A program made the position numbers and the translations under genes. Positions 16,661 to 24,512 of a stretch of 44,717 bases of DNA are shown piece after piece (within the stretch, counting starts at the first letter, position 1; the number at the start of each line of letters is the position of its first letter). This DNA comes from an uncultured Oscillibacter sp. (GTDB lineage Bacteria; Bacillota; Clostridia; Oscillospirales; Oscillospiraceae), in assembly GCA_905234565.1 (NCBI GenBank), contig CAJOHW010000008.1, forward strand, positions 847-45,563, written 5' to 3'. The notes beneath the pieces are model-generated. The model ran no database searches. It was not told where the DNA came from and saw only the letters and a list, made by a program, of their open reading frames with translations.

Positions 16661-16689
16661 ATCATATCGGATCTCCCGGGAGAAAGCAA
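16661..16689 (-). promoter_or_regulatory. promoter of the antitoxin remnant with internal palindrome
   Basis: TTGCTT (16684-16689) and TATGAT (16661-16666) on the minus strand are 17 bases apart. A perfect 12-bp palindrome, TCTCCCGGGAGA (16672-16683), lies in the spacer and could be an operator. Confidence 0.6.
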
Positions 16690-16742
16690 GCAAAATCGCA
16701 CAGGACAGATTTCTTTTTGCCGTCCTTTCCAAAAAACAACAG

Positions 16743-16771
16743 GCATATTCTCATTTCCCCGGGTCAAACTA
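16743..16771 (+). promoter_or_regulatory. possible SigG/SigF-type promoter of the spore protein gene
   Basis: GCATA (16743-16747) and CAAACTA (16765-16771) are 17 bases apart and resemble the forespore consensus (GMATR, CATnnTA) with one mismatch in the -10. The gene product fits forespore expression. Confidence 0.45.
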
Positions 16772-16843
16772 CGGAGGCGATACCCAATCGCGTGAAAACA
16801 AAGAACAAACCAACAGAAAACCAACAGAAAAGGAGCATCCAAT

Positions 16844-17122
16844 ATGCCTGACCAGAATAACAATCAGAACAACAGCCAGAACAATAACCAGAGCGGCACC
16901 CAGAGCGGCGGCGGATCCGGTTCTTCCACCACCTCTTCCAGCAGCCGTATCAATATCCCGGAGGCCCGGGCGGCCATGGACAAGTTCAAGATGGAGGCCG
17001 CCGCGGAGGTGGGCGTGAACCTGAAAGAGGGCTATAACGGGGATCTCACCAGCCGGGAGGCCGGGTCCGTGGGCGGACAGATGGTCAAGCGGATGGTGGA
17101 GTCCTACGAGAAGAACCTGTAA
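16844..17122 (+). CDS. alpha/beta-type small acid-soluble spore protein
   Basis: A 92-residue DNA-coating protein of dormant spores. The C-terminal 60 residues carry the family pattern: EARAAMDKFKMEAAAEVGV (with the germination-protease cleavage region), then GYNGDLTSREAGSVGGQMVK and a final short helix. The N-terminal 35 residues are an Asn/Gln/Ser/Gly-rich low-complexity tail, longer than in Bacillus SASPs. AAAAGGAG precedes the ATG. This gene is direct evidence that the organism belongs to a spore-forming lineage. Confidence 0.93.
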   Translation: MPDQNNNQNNSQNNNQSGTQSGGGSGSSTTSSSSRINIPEARAAMDKFKMEAAAEVGVNLKEGYNGDLTSREAGSVGGQMVKRMVESYEKNL

Positions 17123-17162
17123 GACCAGCGCCTGAGCGTCTAAGCGCCGCAATCGAACGCAC

Positions 17163-17190
17163 GCCGGAGGCCGTTTTCACGGCCTCCGGC
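17163..17190 (+). terminator. terminator-like hairpin after the spore protein gene
   Basis: GCCGGAGGCCG (17163-17173) and CGGCCTCCGGC (17180-17190) form an 11-bp stem around TTTTCA. The following T tract is short (GTAGTTT). Confidence 0.6.
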
Positions 17191-17207
17191 GCGTGTAGTT
17201 TACCGGG

Positions 17208-17282
17208 GCTTCCGGGGGACGCCGATTTAGGTCCCTGGCACGGCAACCGATGGTAACTCTCATCGTTCACGAGTATATAAGG
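17208..17282 (-). repeat. interspersed intergenic repeat, copy D
   Basis: On the minus strand it starts TATACTCGTGAACGATGAGA, identical to copy A for 20 bases, then TTACCATCGGTTGCCGTGCC and GGACCTAAAT. The 3' third differs from the other copies and the GAGCGCG end is missing. It lies between convergent genes. Confidence 0.75.
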
Positions 17283-17313
17283 AGGGCGGTCCGATTCACG
17301 GAAGAATATGCAA

Positions 17314-18450
17314 TTACTTAATATTCGCGTACACGTTCACGGTGATGGTGGACGCAGCGTCAGCGGGGGTGCCGCTGATGTCGTCGCTGACGGTCACACT
17401 GCCGGAGAACAGGTCCGCCACTAAGGTGCGGTAGTCGTCCTGGGTGAAGCCGTCGGCCCACTGGGTGGACTCCAGAGGCAGCTGCACGTAGTTCTCCTCC
17501 GGATCCGCGCTGACCATGCCCAGGGATTCCACCCGGCCGCCTACAAAGGAGCCGTCCCGGACCTCATCCAGCAGGGACTGCACCGTGGGGGCCAGGCCCT
17601 TCATGGCGGAGGTCACCGTCAGGCCCTCGCCGTAGCTGCCGTCGATGGTAGCCGCCTGGTCCACGTCCACGCCGATGACCTTGCCGTCCACTTTCGCCGC
17701 GGCCTCCGCCGCGCTGGTCCAGATGCCGCCGCCGCAGGCAAAGACCACCTGCACGCCCATCTGCTGATACCAGGTGTCCATATAGGCGGTGATGTCCGCG
17801 TCGCCCCGGAACTGGTTGCCGTAGACGTACTCCACCGTCACGTCCGCGCCGGTTTCAACGGCGGCGGCGTCAGCGCCCTGGACGAAGCCGTAGCCGAAGC
17901 GCTGGACCGCCGGAACCGCGGAGCCGCCCAGATAGCCCAGGTGGGTGTAGCCCAGCTTTACCGCCGCGTAGCCCGCCATATAGCCGCTGATCTCTTCCTT
18001 ATAGACCGCGCAGTACAGGTTGTCCGGCAGGGTGTAGTCCCCCAGGTCCCCCTCGCCCACGTCCAGGGCGATGAAGGTCACGTCGTCATACTCCCCGGCG
18101 GTGGCCTTGATGGCGTTGCCGAAGGCGTACCCGGGCATGACGACCACGTTGTAGCCCTCGTCGGCGGCCTTTTCGATCATGGCGGTGCGCTCCGCGTCGG
18201 AGTCTCCGGCGGGCTTGAAGTAGGTGAAGTCCACGCCGTTGGCGTCGCTCCAGGCCTTGCAGGCCTCATAGGTGGTCTGGTTGAAGGACTGGTCCGTAAT
18301 GTCGCCGTAGTCCGTGACCATAGCCACCCGCATTCCGCCGTTCTCAGCGCCGCCGGTTTCCCCGCCGCTCTGGGTTCCGCCGCCGCAGGCCGCTAAGCTC
18401 AGGGCCATCACCATGGCCAGGGCCGCCGCAAGAATTTTCTTCATCTTCAT
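17314..18450 (-). CDS. BMP-family (nucleoside-type) ABC transporter substrate-binding lipoprotein
   Basis: A 378-residue lipoprotein: signal peptide MKMKKILAAALAMVMALS, lipobox LAAC with Cys22, then a Gly/Glu-rich linker. The mature part has BMP/PnrA features: VAMVTDYGDITDQSFNQTTY, VVVMPGYAFGNA, GYMAGYAAVKLG and VVFACGGGIWTSAAEAA. Relatives bind purine nucleosides for import. No permease or ATPase gene is adjacent, so the rest of the transporter must be elsewhere or be shared. Preceded by AAAGGATG before the ATG and by a stem-loop at 18491. Confidence 0.9.
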   Translation of the reverse strand: MKMKKILAAALAMVMALSLAACGGGTQSGGETGGAENGGMRVAMVTDYGDITDQSFNQTTYEACKAWSDANGVDFTYFKPAGDSDAERTAMIEKAADEGYNVVVMPGYAFGNAIKATAGEYDDVTFIALDVGEGDLGDYTLPDNLYCAVYKEEISGYMAGYAAVKLGYTHLGYLGGSAVPAVQRFGYGFVQGADAAAVETGADVTVEYVYGNQFRGDADITAYMDTWYQQMGVQVVFACGGGIWTSAAEAAAKVDGKVIGVDVDQAATIDGSYGEGLTVTSAMKGLAPTVQSLLDEVRDGSFVGGRVESLGMVSADPEENYVQLPLESTQWADGFTQDDYRTLVADLFSGSVTVSDDISGTPADAASTITVNVYANIK

Positions 18451-18490
18451 CCATCCTTTCGTTTGTTCACGGAGTTCTTCCTATCTTCCC

Positions 18491-18517
18491 GCCCCGGCTC
18501 TCTCACGGAGCCGGGGC
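18491..18517 (-). terminator. stem-loop between the 5'-nucleotidase and BMP lipoprotein genes
   Basis: GCCCCGGCTC and GAGCCGGGGC pair over 10 bp with a 7-base loop. No T run follows in the minus direction, so it may be an mRNA-processing or attenuating hairpin rather than a full terminator. Confidence 0.5.
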
Positions 18518-18563
18518 GCGAAAGCCGATTGTGTGGTTTTTTATGCGTCCTCTATGCGTTCCT

Positions 18564-20456
18564 TTACGCGATTTTCAGCACCTGGCCCACATAGATCCGG
18601 TTGGGGTTCTTCACCACATCCCGGTTGATCTCATAGATGCTGGTCCACTTCTTCCCGGTGCCGTAATACTTCTGGGCGATGCCCCAGAGGGTGTCCCCGG
18701 ATACCACGGTGTAGGTCCGGATCTGGGGTTCCGGCGCGGGGGCGGGTTCGGGAGCAGGTTCCGGTTCGGGCGCGGGGGCCGGTTCGGGCGCGGGTTCCGG
18801 TTCCGGGGCAGGTTCGGGTTCCTGGGCCAGGACAATCGTCTGGTCCCCCCGGGGGCTGGCGTACAGCGCCGCGGGAATCACGCCGCCCAGTTCCGCGTCG
18901 ATATAGTCCATCACAGCCTCGTCCATGGGGATGCCCGTGTCAAACTGGGCGGAGGCGGCGGCAAAGGCGTAATAGGTGTCCCCGCCGGCGGCGCAGAAGT
19001 TGTTGGTGACGACGGCGTAGGTCCCGGTCAGTTCCAGGGGACGGCCGTTGATGCCGGTGATGGTGACCCGCTGGATGGAGGCGGGGCGGTAGTAGGTGGA
19101 CTCGGGATAGGCCTCTCCCTGGTCATAGGGCTTGGTGGTGTCCAGGGTAAAAGCGATGCCGGCGGTCTGGGGATAGCCGCCAATGGCCTCCGGGGTGGAG
19201 TAGGTGGAGGCTTCCAGGGCTTCCAGCAGTTCCGCGCCCGTGACATACACCACCGCCACGGTGTTGCCAAAGGGCAGAACCGTGTTCAAATCGTTGCGGG
19301 TCACGTCTCCGGCGGCGATGCCCGCCCGGATGCCGCCGCCGTTGGTGATGCCCACCACATGGGCGGCGTCCACCGTCACGGCTCCCTCCTCTTTCAGCAC
19401 GCTCCACACCATGGCGTCTGTGATGAGGTCGCCCAAGTTGGTCTCCTCCGTGCGGTTGCCGGGAGCCCGCTCCCCGTTCAAATCCACTTCGCTCTTGGCG
19501 AATACCGCGCCGTACTCCGCCTGCACCCGGTCCACAATGGTCTGGGCGGCGGCGGCCACTTCGGCGTCCTTTTCCAGTCCCTCTGTGGGGATCAGATAGC
19601 GGTCCTGGATGGTCTTGGAGGCGTCGTCAATCACCACCGCGCCCACGTATTCAAACCGGGTGCCGGTGGACTGGACCGGCTCCCCGTTCTCCCCGGCGGT
19701 CATGACCGTGTGGGAGTGTCCGTCCAGAATCAGGTCGATGCCTGTGGTGTTGGCGTACAGGTCCACGGAGCGGTGGCCGTCCGGGGCGGACTCGGCGTCC
19801 ACACCCAGGTGGGCCAGGCATATGATCAGATCGTCTCCCTCCAGGGCGTCGATCTGGGCCTGGGCGCAGGTGTACAGATCCCCCTTGGACAGGAACGTGA
19901 TGCCCTTAATGAGCCCCGGATTCACCTTGGTCTGGGTCTCCGGGGTCTCCATGCCGAAAAAGCCAATGCGAAGGCCCGATTGTGTGGTATAGGTGTAATG
20001 GGGGTCGAAGATGGGGGCCCCGCCTTCCAGCACGTCGGCGCACAGCACCCGGAACTGGGCCGCCGCCAGGTTCTCTTTCAGCTGGGCATAGCCGAAGTCA
20101 AACTCGTGGTTGCCCAAGGTGGCCAGATCGTACCCCGCCGCGTTCATCATAGCCACGGCGGCGGCGCCGCTGCTGGTGCTGACATAGGTGGTGCCCTGGC
20201 TGAAGTCCCCGGCGTCCGCCAGGATGACCTCTGCCCCCCGGGCCTCATAGGCGTCCCGCAGGGCGGCAATGTAGGCGTAGCCCTCAATGGCGCCGTGGAC
20301 ATCGTTGGAGTGGAGGATCACGGTTTTTCCCTGATAGCTGTCCTCCAAAGCGGTTTTGGTCTGGGCCTCGAACTCCGCGCAGGCCGCCGTCACGCTCAGC
20401 GCGGCGGCCAGAAACAGCGCCGCCGCCAGACCGGGCAGTTTGTGGATTCCCCTCAT
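18564..20456 (-). CDS. secreted 5'-nucleotidase/2',3'-cyclic phosphodiesterase with C-terminal LysM domain
   Basis: A 630-residue extracellular enzyme. Parts in order: signal peptide (LPGLAAALFLAAALSVTAAC), metallophosphatase domain with ILHSNDVHGA, ADAGDFSQGT, TLGNHEFDFG and ILDGHSHT, the 5'-nucleotidase C-terminal domain with ITNGGGIRAG and substrate loop ANNFCAAGG-like VVTNNFCAAGGDTYYAF, then a Pro-Glu-Ala repeat linker of about 35 residues, and a LysM domain (YTVVSGDTLWGIAQKYYG) that would hold it on peptidoglycan. ATG 20456 follows AAAGGAGG; the open frame upstream is shadow. With the BMP lipoprotein next door, a role in nucleotide salvage is a reasonable inference. Confidence 0.93.
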   Translation of the reverse strand: MRGIHKLPGLAAALFLAAALSVTAACAEFEAQTKTALEDSYQGKTVILHSNDVHGAIEGYAYIAALRDAYEARGAEVILADAGDFSQGTTYVSTSSGAAAVAMMNAAGYDLATLGNHEFDFGYAQLKENLAAAQFRVLCADVLEGGAPIFDPHYTYTTQSGLRIGFFGMETPETQTKVNPGLIKGITFLSKGDLYTCAQAQIDALEGDDLIICLAHLGVDAESAPDGHRSVDLYANTTGIDLILDGHSHTVMTAGENGEPVQSTGTRFEYVGAVVIDDASKTIQDRYLIPTEGLEKDAEVAAAAQTIVDRVQAEYGAVFAKSEVDLNGERAPGNRTEETNLGDLITDAMVWSVLKEEGAVTVDAAHVVGITNGGGIRAGIAAGDVTRNDLNTVLPFGNTVAVVYVTGAELLEALEASTYSTPEAIGGYPQTAGIAFTLDTTKPYDQGEAYPESTYYRPASIQRVTITGINGRPLELTGTYAVVTNNFCAAGGDTYYAFAAASAQFDTGIPMDEAVMDYIDAELGGVIPAALYASPRGDQTIVLAQEPEPAPEPEPAPEPAPAPEPEPAPEPAPAPEPQIRTYTVVSGDTLWGIAQKYYGTGKKWTSIYEINRDVVKNPNRIYVGQVLKIA

Positions 20457-20518
20457 AGATTGCGCCTCCTTTGGTTTCGATCTATTTGACAGGGCCGGTT
20501 CGGCCCGGATGTCATAAT

Positions 20519-20905
20519 TTACGGCTGCTTTGCCTGTGCCGCTTTGATGGCCTCCTGTTCCCGGGACAGCTCCCAATACAGCCGGGAGGGGGTCCAGGTA
20601 CGGTTGTGGGGGGTCAGGATGGCTTTGAGGCAGTTGGCCCCGGCGGCGTTCATGGCGGGGAGCAGGGCGTCTAAATCGTTTTCCAGGCCGTACAGCACCG
20701 CCATGCGCCCCGGCACCGGACCGCCGGAGGCCTCTCCGTCCTCTTCCAGGCCGCACAGCACCGCCAAGGTCTTGCCGCTGCCGCTCCTGCCCACCGGAAT
20801 CAACTCCGCTCCGAAGGGTTCCACGGCGGTTTTCACTTCCAAAATCGTGCGCAGATCGTCAAAGCCGAACAGCAGAATCTTCTTGTCTGTTTTCCCGTTC
20901 TCCAT
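20519..20905 (-). CDS. DUF3783 domain protein
   Basis: A 128-residue cytoplasmic protein. The C-terminal half has the DUF3783 pattern: MAVLYGLENDLDALLPAMNA, ANCLKAILTPHNRTWTPSRL, then a terminal helix. The N-terminal half is a second alpha/beta segment (ILLFGFDDLRTILEV). The function of the family is unknown to me. ATG 20905 was chosen for the GAGGTGG site 5 bases upstream. It lies 10 bases after the Nudix gene and 62 bases before the 5'-nucleotidase gene. Confidence 0.75.
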   Translation of the reverse strand: MENGKTDKKILLFGFDDLRTILEVKTAVEPFGAELIPVGRSGSGKTLAVLCGLEEDGEASGGPVPGRMAVLYGLENDLDALLPAMNAAGANCLKAILTPHNRTWTPSRLYWELSREQEAIKAAQAKQP

Positions 20906-20915
20906 CGTTCCCACC

Positions 20916-21413
20916 TCATTTCCCGCCGAGATTCAATGCTTGTTCCAGATTCAACTCCGTTCCGTCCAGCACGGCCCGGCGCAGCGCATCCCCTTCATAG
21001 CACAGCTTCAGGGAGAAGAAGGGGGCGTCCTCCTCCAAAAGCCGCAAAAAGATCCGGTCCCCTTCCCACAGGGGCAGGGACAGCACGTCCCCCTTCGGGA
21101 TCCACGCCAGTTCCCCCTCCGGACAGTCGGTTAGATCTCCGGTCCAGCCGGAGGCGGTGTACAGGAACATATACTCCCCCGGCCAGGGCGGGGCGGAGAA
21201 GGTGACGATGCCCCGGAACCGGTAAGCCGTCAGAGTAAGCCCTGTCTCCTCCCAGACCTCCCGGCACAGGCACTCCTCCGGGCTTTCTCCCTCCCGGCAC
21301 TTGCCGCCGACGCCGATCCACTTCCCCGCGTTTACGTCCCGGTTCTTACTTGTCCGGTGGAGCAGCAGGACCTGCCCGTCCCGTTCCAGGTAGCACAGCG
21401 TGGTATTGAGCAT
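20916..21413 (-). CDS. Nudix hydrolase (8-oxo-dGTP diphosphatase-like)
   Basis: A 165-residue pyrophosphohydrolase with a complete Nudix box: GGKCREGESPEECL then CREVWEETGL (G-x5-E-x7-REUxEExGU). The start MLNTTLCYLERDGQVLLLHR and the GKWIGVGGK segment are typical of MutT-like enzymes that clean oxidised nucleotides in Clostridia; the exact substrate cannot be read. ATG 21413 follows GGGAGGAGG. It is the first gene of a run with DUF3783 and the secreted 5'-nucleotidase. Confidence 0.92.
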   Translation of the reverse strand: MLNTTLCYLERDGQVLLLHRTSKNRDVNAGKWIGVGGKCREGESPEECLCREVWEETGLTLTAYRFRGIVTFSAPPWPGEYMFLYTASGWTGDLTDCPEGELAWIPKGDVLSLPLWEGDRIFLRLLEEDAPFFSLKLCYEGDALRRAVLDGTELNLEQALNLGGK

Positions 21414-21444
21414 GGTTCCGCCTCCTCCCGGGGAGATTTTGTCA

Positions 21445-21473
21445 ATTATAACACACTTCCCGCTCCTATACAA
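21445..21473 (-). promoter_or_regulatory. SigA promoter of the Nudix gene run
   Basis: TTGTAT (21468-21473) and a perfect TATAAT (21445-21450) on the minus strand are 17 bases apart, about 30 bases before the Nudix start. Confidence 0.75.
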
Positions 21474-21550
21474 TGGGTTTTTCGGCTTTCCGCAAGAAAA
21501 AGATTGGGCCGGGTGAGGGCGTCAGGGGAAGGCCGTCCGCCCGGGACCCC

Positions 21551-21579
21551 TTGCCCCCGGGACGAAACCGTGATACAAT
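21551..21579 (+). promoter_or_regulatory. SigA-like promoter of the 53-residue membrane protein
   Basis: TTGCCC (21551-21556) and TACAAT (21574-21579) are 17 bases apart, 42 bases before the ATG at 21622. Confidence 0.55.
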
Positions 21580-21621
21580 GCCCCACAGCGAAAAAACGCG
21601 GACGGGGAAGGGGGAAGGACT

Positions 21622-21783
21622 ATGGGACGGCATCCGGCCCGTGAGGGCGGAGCGGTGATTGTGGGCCTGGTGGTGGCGGTATCCGCCTGGCAGAACGGAA
21701 GCAGCCTTCTTGTCACCCTGGGAGCGGGGCTTCTGGGGGCGGCGGTATACTATCTGGTCAGCGGCTGGGTGTCCGGAAAATAA
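21622..21783 (+). CDS. small membrane protein, unknown function
   Basis: A 53-codon ORF, too short for most gene finders, with GGGGGAAGG just before the ATG and a promoter-like pair 42 bases upstream. It encodes a basic start (MGRHPARE), a hydrophobic helix (GAVIVGLVVAVSAW), a short polar turn and a second helix (LVTLGAGLLGAAVYYLVSGW). I do not recognise the family. A repeat copy follows its stop. Confidence 0.55.
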   Translation: MGRHPAREGGAVIVGLVVAVSAWQNGSSLLVTLGAGLLGAAVYYLVSGWVSGK

Positions 21784-21801
21784 GCCGCGCCCGGTCCCTC
21801 T

Positions 21802-21885
21802 TATCCTCGTGCGCAGTCAGATTTACCGTCAGTTGCCGTGCAAGCGGCCTAAAATGCGGCAAATCTGAAAGAGCGCGAATAGAAA
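21802..21885 (+). repeat. interspersed intergenic repeat, copy B
   Basis: CTCGTGCGCAGTCAGATTTACC, GTCAGTTGCCGTGC, GGCCTAAAATGCGGCAAATC and TGAAAGAGCGCGAATAG align along the full length with copy A. The inner inverted repeat (GATTTACCG/CGGCAAATC) is kept with one mismatch. It lies between the convergent ends of the small membrane protein and the CAP protein. Confidence 0.8.
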
Positions 21886-21917
21886 GGGATCGGGCGCGGA
21901 ACTGCCGCGCTTGAGCG

Positions 21918-22523
21918 TTATCCGATGAACATCTGGGTCCAGTAGTTGCCGCTGGGCACGTACCCTACGCCGATGCGGGTATAGGAGGCATTGAGGATGT
22001 TGGCCCGGTGGCCGCTGGAATTCATCCAGCCCTCCATGACCTTCTGGGGGGTGGCGTAGCCGTAGGCGATGTTCTCCCCCGCCGTGCGGTAGGTCAGGCC
22101 GAAGGACTTCATCATCTGGAAGGGCGTGCCGTAAGTGGGGCTGGTGTGGGAGAAGTAGCCCTTGTCGTGCATATCCTGGGACTTGTACCGGGCCACCCGG
22201 GACAGTTCCCAGTCCTCCGTCAGGGGTTTCAGGCCGTTCTGGGAGCGGACCTCGTTCACCAGCCGCACTACCTCGGACTCATAGGACGTGACCGCCTTGT
22301 TCTGCTCCGGGATGGTCAGTTTTTGTCCCGGATAGATGAGGTCCGGATTCTTCACCTGGGGATTGGCGGAGATGACCTCGCTGGTGCCCACCTTGTACCG
22401 GGACGCGATCTTCCACATGGTGTCCCCGGCGGCCACGGTGTGGTACGCCGCCTGGGCCGGGGCACACAGCGCCATGGCCATCGCCAGAGCGCAGATCGAC
22501 GCCAAAAGCCTCCTCTTTTTCAT
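21918..22523 (-). CDS. secreted LysM and CAP-domain protein (YkwD/SafA-like)
   Basis: A 201-residue exported protein: signal peptide (RLLASICALAMAMALCAPAQA), one LysM domain (YHTVAAGDTMWKIASRYKVG ... IYPGQKLTIP), then a CAP/SCP domain with LVNEVRSQNGLKPLTEDWEL, SQDMHDKGYFSHTSPTYGTP, AGENIAYG and GWMNSSGHRANILN. Such proteins occur in spore coats and cell walls of Bacilli and Clostridia; their catalytic role is uncertain. ATG 22523 follows AGGAGGG at 6 bases. Confidence 0.92.
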   Translation of the reverse strand: MKKRRLLASICALAMAMALCAPAQAAYHTVAAGDTMWKIASRYKVGTSEVISANPQVKNPDLIYPGQKLTIPEQNKAVTSYESEVVRLVNEVRSQNGLKPLTEDWELSRVARYKSQDMHDKGYFSHTSPTYGTPFQMMKSFGLTYRTAGENIAYGYATPQKVMEGWMNSSGHRANILNASYTRIGVGYVPSGNYWTQMFIG

Positions 22524-22592
22524 TGAAAACCCTCCTGTGCGTAAATACGGCATAAAAAGCAGAAACTTGTACCCCTTGCAAGGATTGGCATA

Positions 22593-22621
22593 ATTGTAAC
22601 CGAATTGTAACCGAAATGCAA
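22593..22621 (-). promoter_or_regulatory. SigA promoter of the CAP-domain gene
   Basis: On the minus strand TTGCAT (22616-22621) and TACAAT (22593-22598) are 17 bases apart. The spacer contains a second TACAAT because of the local tandem repeat. Confidence 0.6.
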
Positions 22622-22735
22622 ATGCAATGTCTTCCAGAAGGCGGAAATTCTGCCTGGGGGTTCCGGCAAACCCACAAAAAGGAGGCGGATTTTTCGTGAA
22701 CGATCTGTAAATTATAGAAAAAAAGCGAAATGGTG

Positions 22736-22764
22736 TTGCATTATTTTCCGAAAGCGTTTATAAT
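22736..22764 (+). promoter_or_regulatory. SigA promoter of ftsEX
   Basis: TTGCAT (22736-22741) and a perfect TATAAT (22759-22764) are 17 bases apart, leaving a leader of about 95 bases before ftsE. Confidence 0.7.
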
Positions 22765-22864
22765 GCTGTGCGGAAAAAGCGATTTGTTATTTTTGTCATT
22801 TTTTCCCCTCTCCCCCGGGAGATCCGGAATTTGGAACAGGAGGCTCTTGAAGGAGTACAAGCGC

Positions 22865-23563
22865 ATGATTCGTTTGAAAGACGTGGAAATGGAGTATGAC
22901 AACGGCACCCGGGCCATCCAGGGCATCACCCTCACCATTGAGGACGGGGAGTTCGTCTTTCTGGTGGGGCCATCCGGGTCCGGAAAGTCCACCCTCATCA
23001 AGCTCCTGACCGGGGAGGTCCAGCCCAGCTTTGGCCGGGTCATGATCAACGGCTTCTCCATCGTCAGCCCCAAGGACCGGCAGATCCCCATGATGCGCCG
23101 GACGTTGGGCGTAATCTTCCAGGACTTCCGCCTCATCGAGACGAAAACCGTGTTCGACAACCTGTCCTTCGTCATGCGGGCCGTGGGGGCCGACAACCAG
23201 GAGATCCGGGACCGGATCCCCAGAATCCTGCGCCTGGTGGACCTGGACGAGAAAATGGACCGCTATCCCTCGGAACTCTCCGGCGGGGAACAGCAGCGGG
23301 TGGCCATTGCCCGGGCCCTGGTGAACAACCCCTCCACCATCATCGCGGACGAGCCGACAGGCAACCTGGATCCGGACCGTTCCTTAGACCTGATGCGCCT
23401 CCTGGTGAAGATCAACCAGATGGGCACCACCGTGGTGGTGGTGACCCACGCGAGAGATTTGGTCAACCGCTTCGGCAAACGGGTGATTACCATCGACGAG
23501 GGCGCCGTCATCCGGGACGCCGTGGGCCGCTATGTGGGAGGGCATCACCGTGCCAGGACGTAA
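22865..23563 (+). CDS. ftsE: cell division ATP-binding protein FtsE
   Basis: A 232-residue ABC ATPase that pairs with FtsX to switch on peptidoglycan hydrolases at division (and, in Bacillus, elongation). Motifs: Walker [11 protein letters not shown]-loop VIFQDFRLI, signature [15 protein letters not shown], Walker [14 protein letters not shown] and the H-loop VVVVTHARD. The start [18 protein letters not shown] is typical of Firmicute FtsE. ATG 22865 has AAGGAG 9 bases upstream; the longer frame back to 22730 is leader. ftsX overlaps its end. Confidence 0.97.
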   Translation: MIRLKDVEMEYDNGTRAIQGITLTIEDGEFVFLVGPSGSGKSTLIKLLTGEVQPSFGRVMINGFSIVSPKDRQIPMMRRTLGVIFQDFRLIETKTVFDNLSFVMRAVGADNQEIRDRIPRILRLVDLDEKMDRYPSELSGGEQQRVAIARALVNNPSTIIADEPTGNLDPDRSLDLMRLLVKINQMGTTVVVVTHARDLVNRFGKRVITIDEGAVIRDAVGRYVGGHHRART

Positions 23564-24437
23564 TTTCGGCTACTTTGTCCATGAGGGGCTGTCCAACCTC
23601 CGCAGCCACGCCTTTATGGCCTTCGCCTCCGTAGGCGTCACCGCCGCCTGTCTCCTGCTCATCGGGACCTTTACCCTGGTGGGGCTTAACGCCGGGGCCA
23701 ATCTGGACGACCTGGAAGCCGCCAACGAGATTGTGGCCTTCGTGAAGGATACATACACGGAAGAACAGGCCCGGGCGGTGGAGGCGGACCTGCTGGCGGT
23801 GCCCAACGTGTCCTCCGCCCAGTTCATCACCCGGCAGGAGGCCATGGACGACTTCACCCGGGAACATCCCGACGAGGCCATGTTCCAGGACTTAGACCCG
23901 GGAATCCTCCGGGACCGGTTCGCGTTGAAAGTGGACGACCTGGAGATCCTGTCCGACACCGTGGCCCTCATTGAGGCGGTGCCCGGGGTGGACGGGGTGC
24001 GGGTCTATGAGGAAGTGGCCAGCGGGTTTCTGACGGTCCGCAGCGTGGCCACCCTGATTGGCGCGGCCCTGATTGGCTGCCTCCTGGTGGTGTCCCTCTT
24101 CATCATCTCCAACACCATCCGCCTTGCCACCTTCGACCGGCAGGACGAGATCGCTGTCATGCGCATGGTGGGGGCCACCAACAGCTTTATCCGCTGGCCC
24201 TTTGTGTACGAGGGATTTTTCATGGGCCTGGCGGGGGCGGTGATTGCCTTCTTCCTGGAATGGGGGCTGTACACCTTCTTAGCCCGGGGCGTCACCGGAA
24301 GCGACGCCTTGCAGATTTTCCGGGTGATCCCCTTTGAGAAACTGTGGCTGCCCGTGGCGGGAATCTTCCTGGGATCCGGGCTGCTCATTGGAGTTGGGGG
24401 GAGCCTGTCCGCCATCCGGCGGTTCTTAAACGTGTAA
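23550..24437 (+). CDS. ftsX: cell division protein FtsX
   Basis: A 295-residue membrane protein, partner of FtsE. Order: N-terminal YFVHEGLSNLRSHAFMAFAS leading into the first membrane helix, a large extracellular domain with the YTEEQARAVEADLLAVPNV and FVKDTYTEEQ segments, then three more helices (AALIGCLLVVSLFIISNTIR; GAVIAFFLEWGLY; VAGIFLGSGLLIGVGG). MRMVGATNSFIRWPFVYEG is the conserved FtsX coupling stretch. GTG 23550, with GGGAGGG 7 bases upstream, overlaps ftsE by 14 bases; ATG 23532 in frame is the alternative. Confidence 0.95.
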   Translation: MPGRNFGYFVHEGLSNLRSHAFMAFASVGVTAACLLLIGTFTLVGLNAGANLDDLEAANEIVAFVKDTYTEEQARAVEADLLAVPNVSSAQFITRQEAMDDFTREHPDEAMFQDLDPGILRDRFALKVDDLEILSDTVALIEAVPGVDGVRVYEEVASGFLTVRSVATLIGAALIGCLLVVSLFIISNTIRLATFDRQDEIAVMRMVGATNSFIRWPFVYEGFFMGLAGAVIAFFLEWGLYTFLARGVTGSDALQIFRVIPFEKLWLPVAGIFLGSGLLIGVGGSLSAIRRFLNV

Positions 24438-24442
24438 GCCGG

Positions 24443-24476
24443 CCATGCCGGGAGCAGTATGGATGTCCCGGCATGG
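24443..24476 (+). terminator. stem-loop between ftsX and the M23 hydrolase gene
   Basis: CCATGCCGGGA (24443-24453) and TCCCGGCATGG (24466-24476) pair over 11 bp. The downstream TATTTT is weak, so partial termination or mRNA processing is more likely than a full stop. Confidence 0.5.
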
Positions 24477-24512
24477 GCCTGAGAAATATTTTGAGAGGGA
24501 GCTGGAAACACG

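Larger units (their letters stand above)
22524..22864. other. divergent intergenic region between the CAP gene and ftsE
   Basis: This 341-base AT-richer stretch holds a promoter in each direction (22593-22621 minus, 22736-22764 plus). It also contains two tandem TTGTAACCGAA units at 22594-22615 and, at 22694-22704, TCGTGAACGAT, an 11-base match to the interspersed repeat. I see no gene in it. Confidence 0.6.
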
